Source: Haliclona indistincta
Lineage: Eukaryota > Porifera > Demospongiae > Haplosclerida > Chalinidae
NCBI GenBank assembly: GCA_964017065.1
Contig: OZ024790.1
Coordinates: forward strand, 6,499,422-6,563,421
DNA length: 64,000 nt
Reading direction: 5' to 3'
Part shown: one piece after another, positions 21,781-33,082 of the stretch
Position numbering within the stretch: position 1 is the stretch's first letter
How the letters are laid out: every line of letters starts with the position of its first letter
Translations under genes and position numbers: made by a program
Notes under the pieces: generated by a model
What the model saw: the letters and a program-made list of their open reading frames with translations, nothing else
Told to the model about the DNA's origin: nothing
Databases searched by the model: none

Positions 21781-23767
21781 TCATAGTTGTATTTGTTGAT
21801 AAGCCTCATTATGTTTGAGTGGTATTGTCCCTCCATAAGCTACGTTGTGTTGAGTAGTGATGGTGTGTTGTGTTATTGGTGTGTCATAGATCACTGGAGC
21901 TAGCTCAATGACTCCTCCTCCTCCTGCTGATGGTGGTAATGGTGTAGTGACTGGTGGTTTATCATGATGAGGTCTCATAACACACCACACTATGATACTA
22001 GTGATAATAGCTGTACTGATCACTGATACTAATACACTAACAAGAACAGAGCTGGATATTACTGTGACAATGAGAGGAATATAATAAATTTGGAACACAA
22101 ACATCAAGTATGTTATGTTGCTATAGTAGTAACTCACTTGTTACAATAGATCCACAATTACGATCTATAATATTATTATGATCAAGAAAATTGAGCATTA
22201 AGGTTAGTCAATACAATAATGAACTTGTTTTAATCGTTGCAGAGTAATTTTATAGAATGTCAAGCAATCTGGCATATAGAATGCATTTTGCATTGCAATT
22301 ATAAAACCATTTATTACTAATAGTAATCTTATGTAGCAGAGCTGAGTATCTTACAGAATGATGACTCACATGCTATGCACTACATCAGTGCTATGTGGTG
22401 TTGACTAACCTGTGATACTAGGTGTAGTGGTAACATAAACAATAGAAGAACTTGTATCAACATTAGTTGAAGTTTGTATTACAGTTATTGTTGCAGTTCT
22501 TATAGGAGACAGCATCACTACATAGATGGAAATGATGATGATGAACTGTAGTAGAAATTACATGCAGTATTACCAGTAGATATAGAGTAATTATATATAG
22601 GTCCTGGTCCCAGAGCATTGACAGCAAACACAGCATTATAGTAGGTTACTCCTGGTACACCAAACACTGTGTAGCTGTTATGAAATGGACTCAGTTGAGC
22701 CTGTACCACTATACTGTTATCACTGGTATTATAAGACACTACATAGTGAAGGACTGGGAAACCAGCTATCAGTGGAGGAGCCTGGAATAAAGAAAAGATC
22801 CATTAAAATAATCAGAAATTTAGCATAATTTATTCTCACTACACTTACCTGCCATGTCACATTAATATTTGTTAGTTGTAACTGAGCTATAAAGTTTACA
22901 GTACCAGGAACTGAGACAACATAACATCATGTAAAATTGAAAATGATTCATACCATCATATGTGACTGTGAGTTGATCACTCCATGGTCCATGTTGTCCT
23001 GTACTGTCAGTAACAGCCACAGCCACAGCAAATGAGTAGTTGTGTCCACGAGTGATCAGGTCATCAGTCAGTATCAGTGACTCAGTGTTGCTAGTACTGT
23101 AGCACGAGCTAGAGCTACTGTAGTTAGTGATATTGATAGTGTAGTTGAAGACACAGTCTGTGGGTCCATTAGGAGGAGCTAGCCATGTTAGTGATACTTG
23201 TGGCTTCTTGATGATACTCAGATTTGATGGTGGACTTGCTGCACCTTGTGAATTATTATAATAGTTAAAGCAGATAATTATTATTAGCACCTCTTCAAAT
23301 TACCTGCTATCATGATCGTCTCGGATTTTTCAAACCCAAAAATGGCTGATTCACAGGTGATTGTACTGTCATGATCAGATAATTGAACACTAGTAATAGT
23401 AGCATTTGACATCACTGTTAATCCCACAACATGAGATACAACAGTATAGTAGACACTGGTATGTGATGGAACGTTGTATACTATTGCGTCTCCTCTATAC
23501 TGCCACAGCAATGGTGGTGGTGACACTCCTGATATATATTGGTCACTCTAACAATAGTACAGTTGATAGTGACATCTTGTCCAGGACAGGCTGATAGTCC
23601 ACTAGCTGGTTGAACAGGATGGAGTAAGACTGTGTCTTCAACTTCTTGACCAGTCACCAAACCTGTACCAGCTATGTGGAGAGAAGACAGCAAGTTAGTA
23701 AGTAGCCTATAGCAACTGAGGGCTCACCTATAGCTAGTAGACAGAGTAGCTCAATGTGTTGTAGCAT
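21781..23767 (-). pseudogene. Ig-FN3-FN3 receptor unit L2 (2-bp frameshift in Ig)
   Basis: Exons: signal 23728-23767, Ig 23304-23671, FN3a 22954-23244, FN3b1 22849-22910, FN3b2 22574-22781, stalk 22410-22517, mini-exon 22138-22164, TM/tail 21781-22061. Every exon and splice site is present, and the summed length is two bases over a multiple of three. The excess lies in gatatatatt at 23531-23540, where sister units have two fewer bases, so one TA slippage event breaks the Ig domain between strands B and C. FN3a has two extra codons (AVAVAV). Tail is proline type. Could be a functional allele with a sequencing or haplotype error; as written it is broken. Confidence 0.8.
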
Positions 23768-23822
23768 CTGATCAGTTCCAGTTCAGTGAATACACTGGAT
23801 AAAATCAGCTTTTTAGCAAAAA

Positions 23823-23836
23823 CTACCACGCCTACC
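23823..23836 (-). promoter_or_regulatory. CACCC-like upstream box, unit L2 (diverged)
   Basis: ctaccacgcctacc, 56 bp upstream of the L2 start codon; mirrors the box before R4 and R6 (ggtaggtgtggtag). Confidence 0.4.
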
Positions 23837-23943
23837 ACCAACCAGTAACTCGTGAATAAAATTATCATTTATGACCTTCACTTACTAGCTAACAATATCC
23901 CCCCCAAAAAATTTCAATAATAATTATTATAGAGCACAATAAT

Positions 23944-25904
23944 TTATAGTTGTATTTGTTGATAAGCCTCATTGTGTTTGAGTGGTATTGTCCCTCCATA
24001 AGCTACGTTGTGTTGAGTAGTGATGGTGTGTTGTGTTATTGGTGTGTCATAGATCACTGGAGCTAGCTCAATGACTCCTCCTGCTGATGGTGGTGATGGT
24101 GTAGTGACTGGTGGTTTATCATGATGAGGTCTCATAACACACCACACAATGATACTAGTGATAATAGCTGTACTAATGGCTGTCACTAATACACTAACAA
24201 GAACAGAGCTGGATGTTACTGTGACAATGAGAGAAATAAATAAAGTTGGAACACACACATCAAGTATGTTGTGTTGCTATAGTAGTAACTCACTTGCTAC
24301 AATAGATCCACAATCACGATCTATATTATGATCAAGAAAATTGAGGATCAAGGTTAGTCAATACTATAATGAACTTAATATTTTAATCGTTGCAGAGTAA
24401 TTTTATAGAATGTCAAGCAATCTGACATAGAATGCATTGCAATTATAAAACCAGTTATTACTAATAGTAATCTTATGTAGCAGAGCTGAGTATCCCAGTA
24501 TAGAATGATGACTCACAGGCCATGCACTACATGCTATGTGGCGTTGACTAACCTGTGATACTAGGTGTAGTGGTAACATAAACAATAGAAGAACTTGTAT
24601 CAACATTAGTTGAAGTTTGTATTACAGTTATTGTTGCAGTGCTTATAGGAGATAGCATCACTACATAGATGGAAATGGTGATGATGAACTGTAGTAGAAA
24701 TTACATGCAGTATAACTATTACCAGTAGCTATAGAGTCATTACATATAGGTCCTGGTCCCAGAGCATTGACAGCAAACACTGTAATATAGTAGGTTACTC
24801 CTGGTACACTAGACACTGTGTAGCTGTTGACAGTAGGGTTCAGTTTAGCCTGTAATTCAATGTTTTCACTGGTATTATAAGACACTACATACTGAAAGAC
24901 TGGGAAACCAGCTATCAGTGGAGGAGGCTGGAATGAGAAAAAATCCCAGCATTATTCAGAAATTTAGCTCACTACACTTACCTGCCATGTCACATTAATG
25001 TTTGTTAGTTGTAACTGAGCTATAAACTTTACAATACCAGGAACTGAGACAACATTAAGTACTGTAGACATCCTGTAATACTGATTAAATTTTCATACCA
25101 TCATATGTGACTGTGAGTTGATCACTCCATGGTCCATGTTGTCCTGTACTGTCAGTAACAGCCACAGCAAATGAGTAGTTGTGTCCACGAGTGATCAGGT
25201 CATCAGTCAGTATCAGCTGTGTCTCAGTGTTGCTAGTACTGTAGCACGAGCTAGAGCTACTGTAGTTAGTGATATTGATAGTGTAGTTGAAGACACAGTC
25301 TGTGGGTCCATTAGGAGGAGCTAGCCATGTTAGTGATACTGGTGGCTTGTTGATGATACTCAGATTAGATGGAGGACTAGCTGCACCTTTAGCATTCATG
25401 GTTAAAACTGCAGTAATTACACACCTATCTTTATATGAAAATATTTACCTGCTATTGTAATGGTCTCTGAGTGTATAGTAGATATCTGTGATCTACATGT
25501 GATATTATTGTCATGATCAGATAATTGAACACTATTAATAGTAGCGATCGACATCACTGTTAATCCCACAACATGAGATACAAGAGTGTAGTAGTCACTG
25601 CTAGCTGATGGATTATTGTATGAGATGAGATCTCCTCTATACTGCCATTGCAATGGTGGTGGTTCCACTCCTGGTGTATTGGTTACTCTAACAATAGTAC
25701 AGTTGATAGTGACATCTTGTCCAGGACAGGCTGATATTCCACTAGCTGGTTGAACAGGATGGAGTATGACTGTGTCTTCAACTTGCAGCTGACCTGCCAC
25801 CAGATCTGTAATGAGGTTGAAAGATGTTTAGCAGCACCTACTAGTATATTATAATTGTAGTTACCTATGGCTAGTAGACAGACTAGCACAGTGTGTTGTA
25901 GCAT
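23944..25904 (-). CDS. Ig-FN3-FN3 single-pass receptor, unit L1 (intact)
   Basis: Exons: signal 25865-25904, Ig 25449-25805, FN3a 25099-25386, FN3b1 24982-25043, FN3b2 24723-24927, stalk 24553-24660, mini-exon 24294-24320, TM/tail 23944-24218; together 1362 nt, 453 residues, no internal stop. Order: signal peptide MLQHTVLVCLLAI, Ig with CPGQDVTINC, LQWQYRGD and NITCRS, FN3a with LTWLAPPNGPTDC and HGPWSDQLTV, FN3b with VPGVTYYITVFAVN, Thr/Ser stalk, membrane helix (SVLVSVLVTAISTAIITSII), proline-type tail with VIYDTP, NVAYGGTIPL and NEAYQQIQL. No kinase domain; signalling would depend on recruited SH2/PTB proteins. Ligand unknown. It is the unit nearest the array axis on the left arm. Confidence 0.85.
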
Positions 25905-25946
25905 CTTTCCAGTTCAGTAAACACAATCGACTTATGTTTATCAAAA

Positions 25947-25960
25947 CTACCACACCCACC
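25947..25960 (-). promoter_or_regulatory. CACCC-like upstream box, unit L1
   Basis: ctaccacacccacc, 43 bp upstream of the L1 start codon. Confidence 0.5.
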
Positions 25961-26183
25961 TCATCAAACCATTGATCAATGAATAAAATTACTAGTTATT
26001 ATATGCACTACAGTAGACATTATGTATATGAATTTTAATTTATAGTTCTTTTTAAAATACAACATTACTATAAAATACAATTATGTATTTTATTTTTGTT
26101 TTATATTAATATTAATTTATAGTTGTGAGGACCAACTCGACTCTCTTTAGTGAAAATTATAATGTTTCACTTCATTTTTTGCA

Positions 26184-26819
26184 GGAGCTCCAGACCAGCA
26201 ATTTCATAGACCAGGCAATACGAGGCAATATCCCTGGGTCCGCTAAACACATTCCCGGGATCACCACCGCAATAGGTTACTTCATGTCATTCTCAATTGG
26301 ATCAGTAACTGCAGCTATAGTAGACCATTATTGACTTTTTCTTCCTTCTACACAGGCGTATGGTACAATGGGTATTCTGTTCCCTCTCATCATCCCTACA
26401 GTATGTCAGCTCACTCCTGGCGAGGACAACATGCTGAGAGTACAGATAGCAGCTGCCGTGCTATTGTCAGCTATATAATTATTTGGAAACTGTATGAGTT
26501 GCTCTCAGTACCGCAATTCATGTTTAGCTATCTCTAGTAATATCTTCATTAGCCGATCTGACCATTCTCTCTAAAATATCAACAAAATGTGATATTATAA
26601 AACCGCAGTAGTAAGTCACTTTCTCTCCATCACTTGTCATCTCTCTCTCTCTAGTTGTATGTTCTACTTGTGGGTGGTCTGGCTGTGTTGCTAGGTGCTC
26701 TACCAGTAGGTGCAGGCTGGTACCCATGGTATGCAGGCTGGATCCTGATGCTAGCTGCTCAGATACTGGTCTTTGTGGTCTTCTCATCTGGGCACTCCAC
26801 ATCATCTCGCTATCTGTAG
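26184..26819 (+). pseudogene. C-terminal fragment of a multi-pass membrane protein
   Basis: Three exon-like blocks: about 26184-26333 (PGITTAIGYFMSFSIGSVTA), 26356-26480 (YGTMGILFPLIIPTVCQL) and 26655-26819 (LVGGLAVLLGALPVGAGW, PWYAGWILMLAAQILVFVV, stop). Each carries a hydrophobic helix with Gly and Pro, as in transporters or channels; I do not recognise the family. The second block lacks an obvious donor before a stop and no 5' exons are visible, so it is probably a remnant. It sits at the axis of the receptor array and its last block is repeated in inverted orientation at 27473-27638. Confidence 0.5.
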
Positions 26820-27660
26820 AATAGGGTAGGTTGCATTGGTTGGGAGGGTAACTGCTATCAATGATAATATGTGTGTGTAGGTGTCCTTGTCTGTTCTCAC
26901 TGGTTGATAAGCTATTCCATTCATTGAGAGGTGTGGGAGAGTCACTGTTGCAGCGCGCTGCTTCAAGAGACGCCATAAATCAATCTACAGATACAGGTTA
27001 GATATACCTGTCCGAGCTTGAGAAAATTTTTGTTGGTCACAGGGTCAAAAGCAGATATAAACTTGTCAATTTTTCATGTTTGCATAGATAATTAAAATTT
27101 ATTATACAGTGTCAATATGAATTTATGGTGGGTGTGGTCATTAATGGGCTTGTCTCATCCGGGTCATCGTCTGAGCTATATTTACTAGACACATCAGCAC
27201 TGGTCCTGATATTCTAGAGAACACACAGTGATAGAGAGAGAAGTGATGAGTGTACAGAAGGTGCTTACTGCTGGTTGACGAACGTTGTGCCTTCTCTTCT
27301 TGCAAGACTGCAGTGTCAGGCGTTGCTTCATGACAGACAACCAACTCAATACTGGTTGTAGCTTCTCACACACTCTCTCCCACAACCAGGAGCAAGCAGT
27401 ATACAGACAAGGACACCTATACATTGTAACAACATTGATGGTATTGCTTAGTCTAGGCAGCCTACCCTATTCTACAGAGAGAGCGAGATGATGTGGAGTG
27501 CCCAGATGAGAAGAGCACAAAGACCAGTATCAGAACAGCTAGCATCAGGATCCAGCCTGCATACCATGGGTACCAGCCGGCACCTACTGGTAGAGCACCT
27601 AGCAACACAGCCAGACCACCCACCAGTAGAACATACAACTAGAAAGAGAGAGAGACAAGG
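26630..27660. repeat. Inverted repeat at the array axis
   Basis: 26630-26833 is the reverse complement of 27464-27660, covering the last exon of the multi-pass protein. The pairing continues inward to ggtgtccttgtctg (~26880) against cagacaaggacacc (~27402), leaving a spacer of about 500 bp. Receptor units on both sides point away from this axis. Confidence 0.8.
27473..27638 (-). pseudogene. Inverted copy of the membrane-protein last exon
   Basis: Minus-strand copy of the 26655-26819 exon with the same acceptor, GALPVGAGWYPWYAGW core and terminal stop. No companion exons are visible to its right before the MITE at 27681. Confidence 0.6.
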
Positions 27661-27680
27661 GAGTATGAAGAGAGAGACAC

Positions 27681-28169
27681 TTAAGGGTGCATGCAACTAA
27701 TTAATATTCACGACGCAACGCGTTGCTATGGTCAGTGTTTGTGGAAAAAAAAGCAGCAGACAGCAAAGCTACAATCTAGCAACAGAACAATTTTTTTCGC
27801 TAGCGCGCATATGAAACACCTTTGGCAGTCGAGCAGCATGGATTTTCCTGTTTTTCTCAGCAGTGTGGCGTTTATTTAGAAAAATCGTTCTGTTACTAGA
27901 TCGTAGCTTTGCTGAAACTTGCATTTCTGGAATCTTGAGCTCACAGAAGTTTTCTCGCCGAGTTTTAGGCATAAACACGTTGATCATGGACCGCGTCTCT
28001 CAGTTTTCTTGCGAGCAAGCCAGCCCGTTAAATTTCATGATACAAGTAGCTATCAAGACGCACTTGCTATACTGCTAATTCCGCTCTGTTTGCTGCTTTA
28101 GTTTTCCAGAAACACTGACCATAGCAACGCGCTGCACTGTGAATATTAATTAGTTGCGTGTACCCTTAA
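27681..28169. mobile_element. TTAA-flanked MITE with ~60-bp inverted termini
   Basis: Left end ttaagggtgcatgcaacta and right end tagttgcgtgtacccttaa are inverted copies, each continuing through aattaatattcac and gttgctatggtcagtg. TTAA at both ends suggests piggyBac-type target choice. Part of the same family appears at 45921-46110. No coding capacity. Confidence 0.7.
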
Positions 28170-28263
28170 ACATACCGAGGCTGTTCTGAGATGTGAGTTA
28201 ATATCGCACTGAGTAGAGACCCGTGTTAGCATCAGTCAAATCAGCAAGAGGTGAAATTACTGG

Positions 28264-28486
28264 AGAGAGAGAGAGAGAGAGAGAGANNNNNNNNNNNNNN
28301 NNNNNNNNNNNNNNNNNNNNNNNNNNNNNNNNNNNNNNNNNNNNNNNNNNNNNNNNNNNNNNNNNNNNNNNNNNNNNNNNNNNNNNNNNNNNNNNNNNNN
28401 NNNNNNNNNNNNNNNNNNNNNNNNNNNNNNNNNNNNNNNNNNNNNNNNNNNNNNNNNNNNNNNNNNNNNNNNNNNNNNNNNNNNNN
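28264..28486. other. GA microsatellite and 200-bp assembly gap
   Basis: A GA run stops at 28286 and exactly 200 N follow (28287-28486), a conventional placeholder length. The join between the axis and unit R0 is therefore unproven in size and possibly in order. Confidence 0.95.
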
Positions 28487-28741
28487 TTGACTTAATTATA
28501 TTTACAAGCAGCACTGCATTTTAGTTATAGAGCACATGACTACAAAGTATTCAACTATAATATACCCAATGAGCTGTACAGCACAAGAAAACTATTCACA
28601 AACATCAACTATAGTACAGTCAGTGGGCGGAAATGGTTCTACTGTTATCAGTAAGCTCAGCAACAACAACAAGTTTATACACAATAAATAATTATGTTCT
28701 TGGTGTTTGTCAACATTATTTGTGTGTTTTTCATATTGCAG

Positions 28742-29019
28742 CAACTACAGTATCCGTTGTTCTAGTTAGTGTATTGATAGTATCAGTCATCAGTACAGCT
28801 ATTATCACTAGTATCATTGTGTGGTGTGTTATGAGGAGGAGACCATCATCACATGCTAAAGCAACATCTGATGCTAGTAAAAAACATCTAACTCCAGCAA
28901 TCTATGACACTCCTAATGCTGTTAATGAACATACCATCGCTACTCAAGACAACGTAGCTTATGGAGGGACAATACCACTCAAACACAATGAGGCCTATCA
29001 ACAAGTGAATATTAAGTGA
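28742..29019 (+). pseudogene. Tail-only receptor module R0
   Basis: A last exon alone: acceptor at 28741, helix SVVLVSVLIVSVISTAII, arginine-type stem RRRPSSHAKA, then a diverged segment KKHLTPAIYDTPNAVNEHT and the common AYGGTIPL...EAYQQVNIK end with stop at 29017-29019. A possible juxtamembrane exon ends near 28649. Ig and FN3 exons would have to lie in or beyond the N gap. The spacing EHTIATQD resembles R7 more than the neighbours. Either a truncated gene or the 3' end of one lost in the gap. Confidence 0.6.
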
Positions 29020-29364
29020 CATGATGTGTGCAGGAACTGGGAAAAATATTCATGTTAGACTTATAATTATTGTGAATTGTGCTTGTCACTGTGGTTAATT
29101 ATTATTTGAACTGTCAGTTATAATGTGAAGGTGGGGTTCGTATTCGCTACTGATTTTCAGTGATGACTACATGTATAAGTGTGTAAGATACAAGTACTAC
29201 AAACTATGCATGTGTTATTAATACAATGTAGTATTCATGAACATTCTTTAAGTTAGCTCAACAATAACTTGTATATGACTGAGAATCTCACTTTAGAAAA
29301 TCAATCTGAGACCTGTCGAGACACAAATGATGACAACAATAATTTTCTGATGAATCAATTTTAG

Positions 29365-29989
29365 GTGCTGCTGCTCACCACAATCACTGGAGCACAACTG
29401 TAAATTCTCTGTATATCTGTTACAGACTTCTACTATTGATCAACTCTGCTTTACAACTGGTTAGTTATTAGCTTATTGCATAACCGATATCACAAACAAT
29501 ATACAATGTGTACATAGTTGTGAGCTGTTCACAAACACCATCGGATATAGTGGGATGCAGTGGATCTGTAGCTACTGGTGAGTTACAAAAACAACAAAAG
29601 CATGATGACACAATGGCTGAATACTTTGTGTATGTCATCATTAGTGTGTGTGTTTCTCTCTCACTACAGTAACTACAGTATCTGTGGTTCTTGTTAGTGT
29701 ATTGATAGTATCAGTCATCAGTACAGCTATTATCACTAGTATCATTGTGTGGTGTGTTATGAGGAGGAGACCATCATCACATGCTACAGCAACTACTAGT
29801 ACTACTGGTACTAATGCTGATCACAGTGATAAAGGAGTCACTGAGCTAGCTCCAGTGATCTATGACACACCAATAACACAGCACACCATCACTACTCAGC
29901 ACAACGTAGCTTATGGAGGGACAATACCACTCAAACACAATGAGGCTTATCAACCACTACAACTACAAAAATATTTATGTGTATTATGA
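29365..29989 (+). pseudogene. Tail-only receptor module R1p
   Basis: Stalk exon 29365-29459, juxtamembrane exon 29518-29577 and TM/tail exon 29670-29989, all with good splice signals and matching R2, but no Ig or FN3 exon between R0 and here. The last codons differ: instead of EAYQQVNIK it reads EAYQPLQLQKYLCVL, changing the final tyrosine motif to YQPL. It could serve as an alternative 3' end for a neighbouring transcript or be a simple truncation. Confidence 0.6.
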
Positions 29990-30046
29990 CTACTGTAGCG
30001 CATATATTAACTAGTAAATGTATTCATTGATAAATGGTTTGATGAA

Positions 30047-30059
30047 GTGGGTGTGGTAG
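30047..30059 (+). promoter_or_regulatory. CACCC-like upstream box, unit R2
   Basis: gtgggtgtggtag, 28 bp upstream of the R2 start codon. Confidence 0.5.
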
Positions 30060-30086
30060 TTTTGATAAGCGGAGTGAACTGGAAAG

Positions 30087-32396
30087 ATGCTTCAACACAC
30101 TGTGCTAGTCTGTCTACTAGCTATAGGTAACTACAATAGCTATACTATCTAGTAGGTGCTGCTAAACATCTTTCAACCTCATTACAGATCTGGTGGCAGG
30201 TCAAGTTGAAGACACAGTCATACTCCATCCTGTTCAACCAGCTAGTGGACTATCAGCCTGTTCTGGACAAAATGTCACTATCAACTGCACTATTGTTAGA
30301 GTAACCAATACATCAGGAGTGGTACCACCACCATTGACATGGCAGTATAGAGGAGACACCATCATATACGATGATCAATTTGCTAGCAGTGACTATTACA
30401 CTCTGGTATCTCATATTGTGGGATTAACAGTGATGTCGATTGCTACTATTGATAGTGTTAAAATATCTGATCATGACAATACTATCACATGTAGATCATC
30501 GATTTCTACTACACACTCAGAGAACATCACAATAGCAGGTAATAACTTATACTCAGATGTATAGCACACTAGAGATGAGATCAGTTCTATAAAGTTGATC
30601 AGGCATGCACTAATGCTTGTTGAAGTTTAATTTCTACTTATTACATTTCAGCTGATTCTAGCACAAGCTTATAGCTAGCACAAAACTCATCTCAGCTCAA
30701 ATTAAACATAATTATGGCAATGGGTATTGACATAATTATAATTGTTGCTCATGAGTGTTTCATTTTACTGATTGAATACGTGATAGGTCCGAGGGGATAA
30801 TTATTGGGACGACAAACAAACTAAATGTTCCTCTAAACCATGTACAGAACATTATGGATTCATCACTATGTGATCAAGCATGCATGTTCAAATAATTTTG
30901 CATTGTATTGTCTAATAAAGGTGCAGCTAGTCCTCCATCTAACCTGAGTATCATCAGCAAGCCACCAGTATCACTAACATGGCTAGCTCCTCCTAATGGA
31001 CCCACAGACTGTGTCTTCAACTACACTGTCAATATCACTAACTACAGTAGCTCTAGCTCGTGCTACAGTACTAGCAACACTGAGTCACTGATACTGACTG
31101 ATGACCTGATCACTCGTGGACAGAACTACTCATTTGCTGTAGCTGTTACTGACAGTACAGGACAACATGGACCATGGAGTGATCAACTCACAGTCACATA
31201 TGATGGTATGAACTATTTAATTTGTGAATTCTTGAAAATTATACTCTGTCTATTACCACAGTTCCTGATATTGTGAGCTTCATAGTACAGTTACAACTAA
31301 CAAATATTAATGTGCTATGGCAGGTATGAATGCAATAATTAATGACATTGACATTAACAATTATTCATTTTTGTTGCTTTAGCCTCGAGATGGTTTCCCA
31401 GTCCTTCACTATGTAGTTTCTTATAATACCAGTGATAACAGCTCACTGATACACACACAAGTGAACTCCTCTATGACTAGCCACACAGTGTCTGGTGTAC
31501 CAGGAGTAACCTACTATATTACAGTGTTTGCTGTCAATGCTCTGGGACCAGGACCTATCAATGGATACTCTATAGTGAATGGTGAGTGCATTAATATATC
31601 TGTTCAACTTATTACCTCAACTATTAAACTCAGTGTCTGTGCTTTCCACATCAACAAATAATCCTCGGTTATAATAATCTATATAGAAATAATCCTAGGA
31701 TCAGGACCAGTCCTATAGTGATTTAAATATAGAGAATGGTTATAGAATACATGTATTATTTTATTTATCAATTTTAGTCCCCGCGCTGCTGCTCACTACA
31801 ATCACAGGAACACAACTCCCAACTGTTGATCTGTTTCAGACTTCTACTACTGATCAACTTTGCTATACAACTGGTTAGTTATTAGCTTATTCCATAACTG
31901 ATAATTTTGTATCACAAACAATATACAATGTGTACATAGTTGTGAGCTGTTCACAAACACCATCGGATATAGTGGGATGCAGTGGATCTGTAGCTACTGG
32001 TGAGTTACAAAAACAACAATAACATGATGACACAATGTCAGAATACTTGGTGTGTGTCATCATCATTAGTGTGTGTGTTTCTCTTTCACTACAGTAACTA
32101 CAGTATCTGTGGTTCTTGTTAGTGTATTGATAGTATCAGTCATCAGTACAGCTATTATCACTAGTATCATTGTGTGGTGTGTTATGAGGAGGAGACCATC
32201 ATCACATGCTACAGCAACTACTAGTACTACTGGTACTAGTGCTGATCACAGTGATAAAGGAGTCACTGAGCTAGCTCCAGTGATCTATGACACACCAATA
32301 ACACAACACACCATCACTACTCAACACAACGTAGCTTATGGAGGGACAATACCACTCAAACACAATGAGGCTTATCAACAAGTGATTATTAAGTGA
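30087..32396 (+). CDS. Ig-FN3-FN3 single-pass receptor, unit R2 (intact)
   Basis: Exons 30087-30126, 30188-30538, 30921-31205, 31262-31323, 31383-31581, 31778-31873, 31940-31999, 32095-32396 total 1395 nt, 464 residues, all phases consistent. Signal peptide MLQHTVLVCLLAI; Ig with ACSGQNVTINC, LTWQYRGD and TITCRS; FN3a nearly identical to other units; FN3b with LIHTQVNSSMTSHT and VPGVTYYITVFAVN; cysteine-containing juxtamembrane exon (VVSCSQTPSDIVGC); helix SVVLVSVLIVSVISTAII; arginine-type tail with VIYDTP, NVAYGGTIPL and EAYQQVIIK. The signal and Ig start resemble L1, the stalk and tail resemble L3/L4, so it looks chimaeric relative to the left arm. Best reference gene for the family. Confidence 0.87.
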
Positions 32397-33082
32397 CATC
32401 ATGTATAATGCATGTCAGTTACATATGAATTGTGGTTGTTACTGTACAGCAAAGATTCATTAGACTTGATTAAACTGTCAGTTATAATATCATATTAATT
32501 ATTGCATTATCAGTGATGACTACAAGTGTGTTATAGATAATGATACATGTATTACGAAATGTACAGTGTTGTGTTATTTCCGGCATTTATATACGTTATA
32601 AAAAATTGATGTATGTAGCTCACACAGGAGAAATATTGATACATTGCTGCAAGGTGTTTAGTTCCAGTGATTGTCTTAGTGGATGCACAGAGATTGCATG
32701 ATAGAGAAATTCTGTAAATAGCACTTGTTTAGATATGTACAACCAACGATGAAAACTAACGATCTACTACAAAATTAATGATGACAACAAAAATACGACA
32801 AATCAATAGCTCTAGCTACAATCTTTACATTAAGGTTTGTTTGCAGACCGGTACCAATAGTACATGCCCACCTAAGGCTATGTCTATCAAACCAAACATT
32901 TTCATTCATAGTTTCCATTAATTTTAATGTGAACAGAATTTTCTGCACTGCTTGATTGCTCCCGAGTTACTTGATTATTATTCATTAACAATCGATCATT
33001 TCATCGTCCGGTATAGGCGTGGATAGGGTAGACTGGTCGGAGACACTTTAGGCAAGAGGCTGTAGCTACGTAACAAAACTAA
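32397..33082. other. Intergenic R2-R3, nothing recognised
   Basis: AT-rich; no exon, repeat or promoter motif identified. Longer than the ~130-250 bp gaps between most units, and R3 lacks the CACCC-like box. Confidence 0.5.

Noticed and set aside
26524..27700. Frames across the axis inverted repeat
   Set aside because: Explained by the duplicated last exon read in other frames; no independent gene.
28223..28514. Frames across the gap
   Set aside because: Consist of N; no sequence information.
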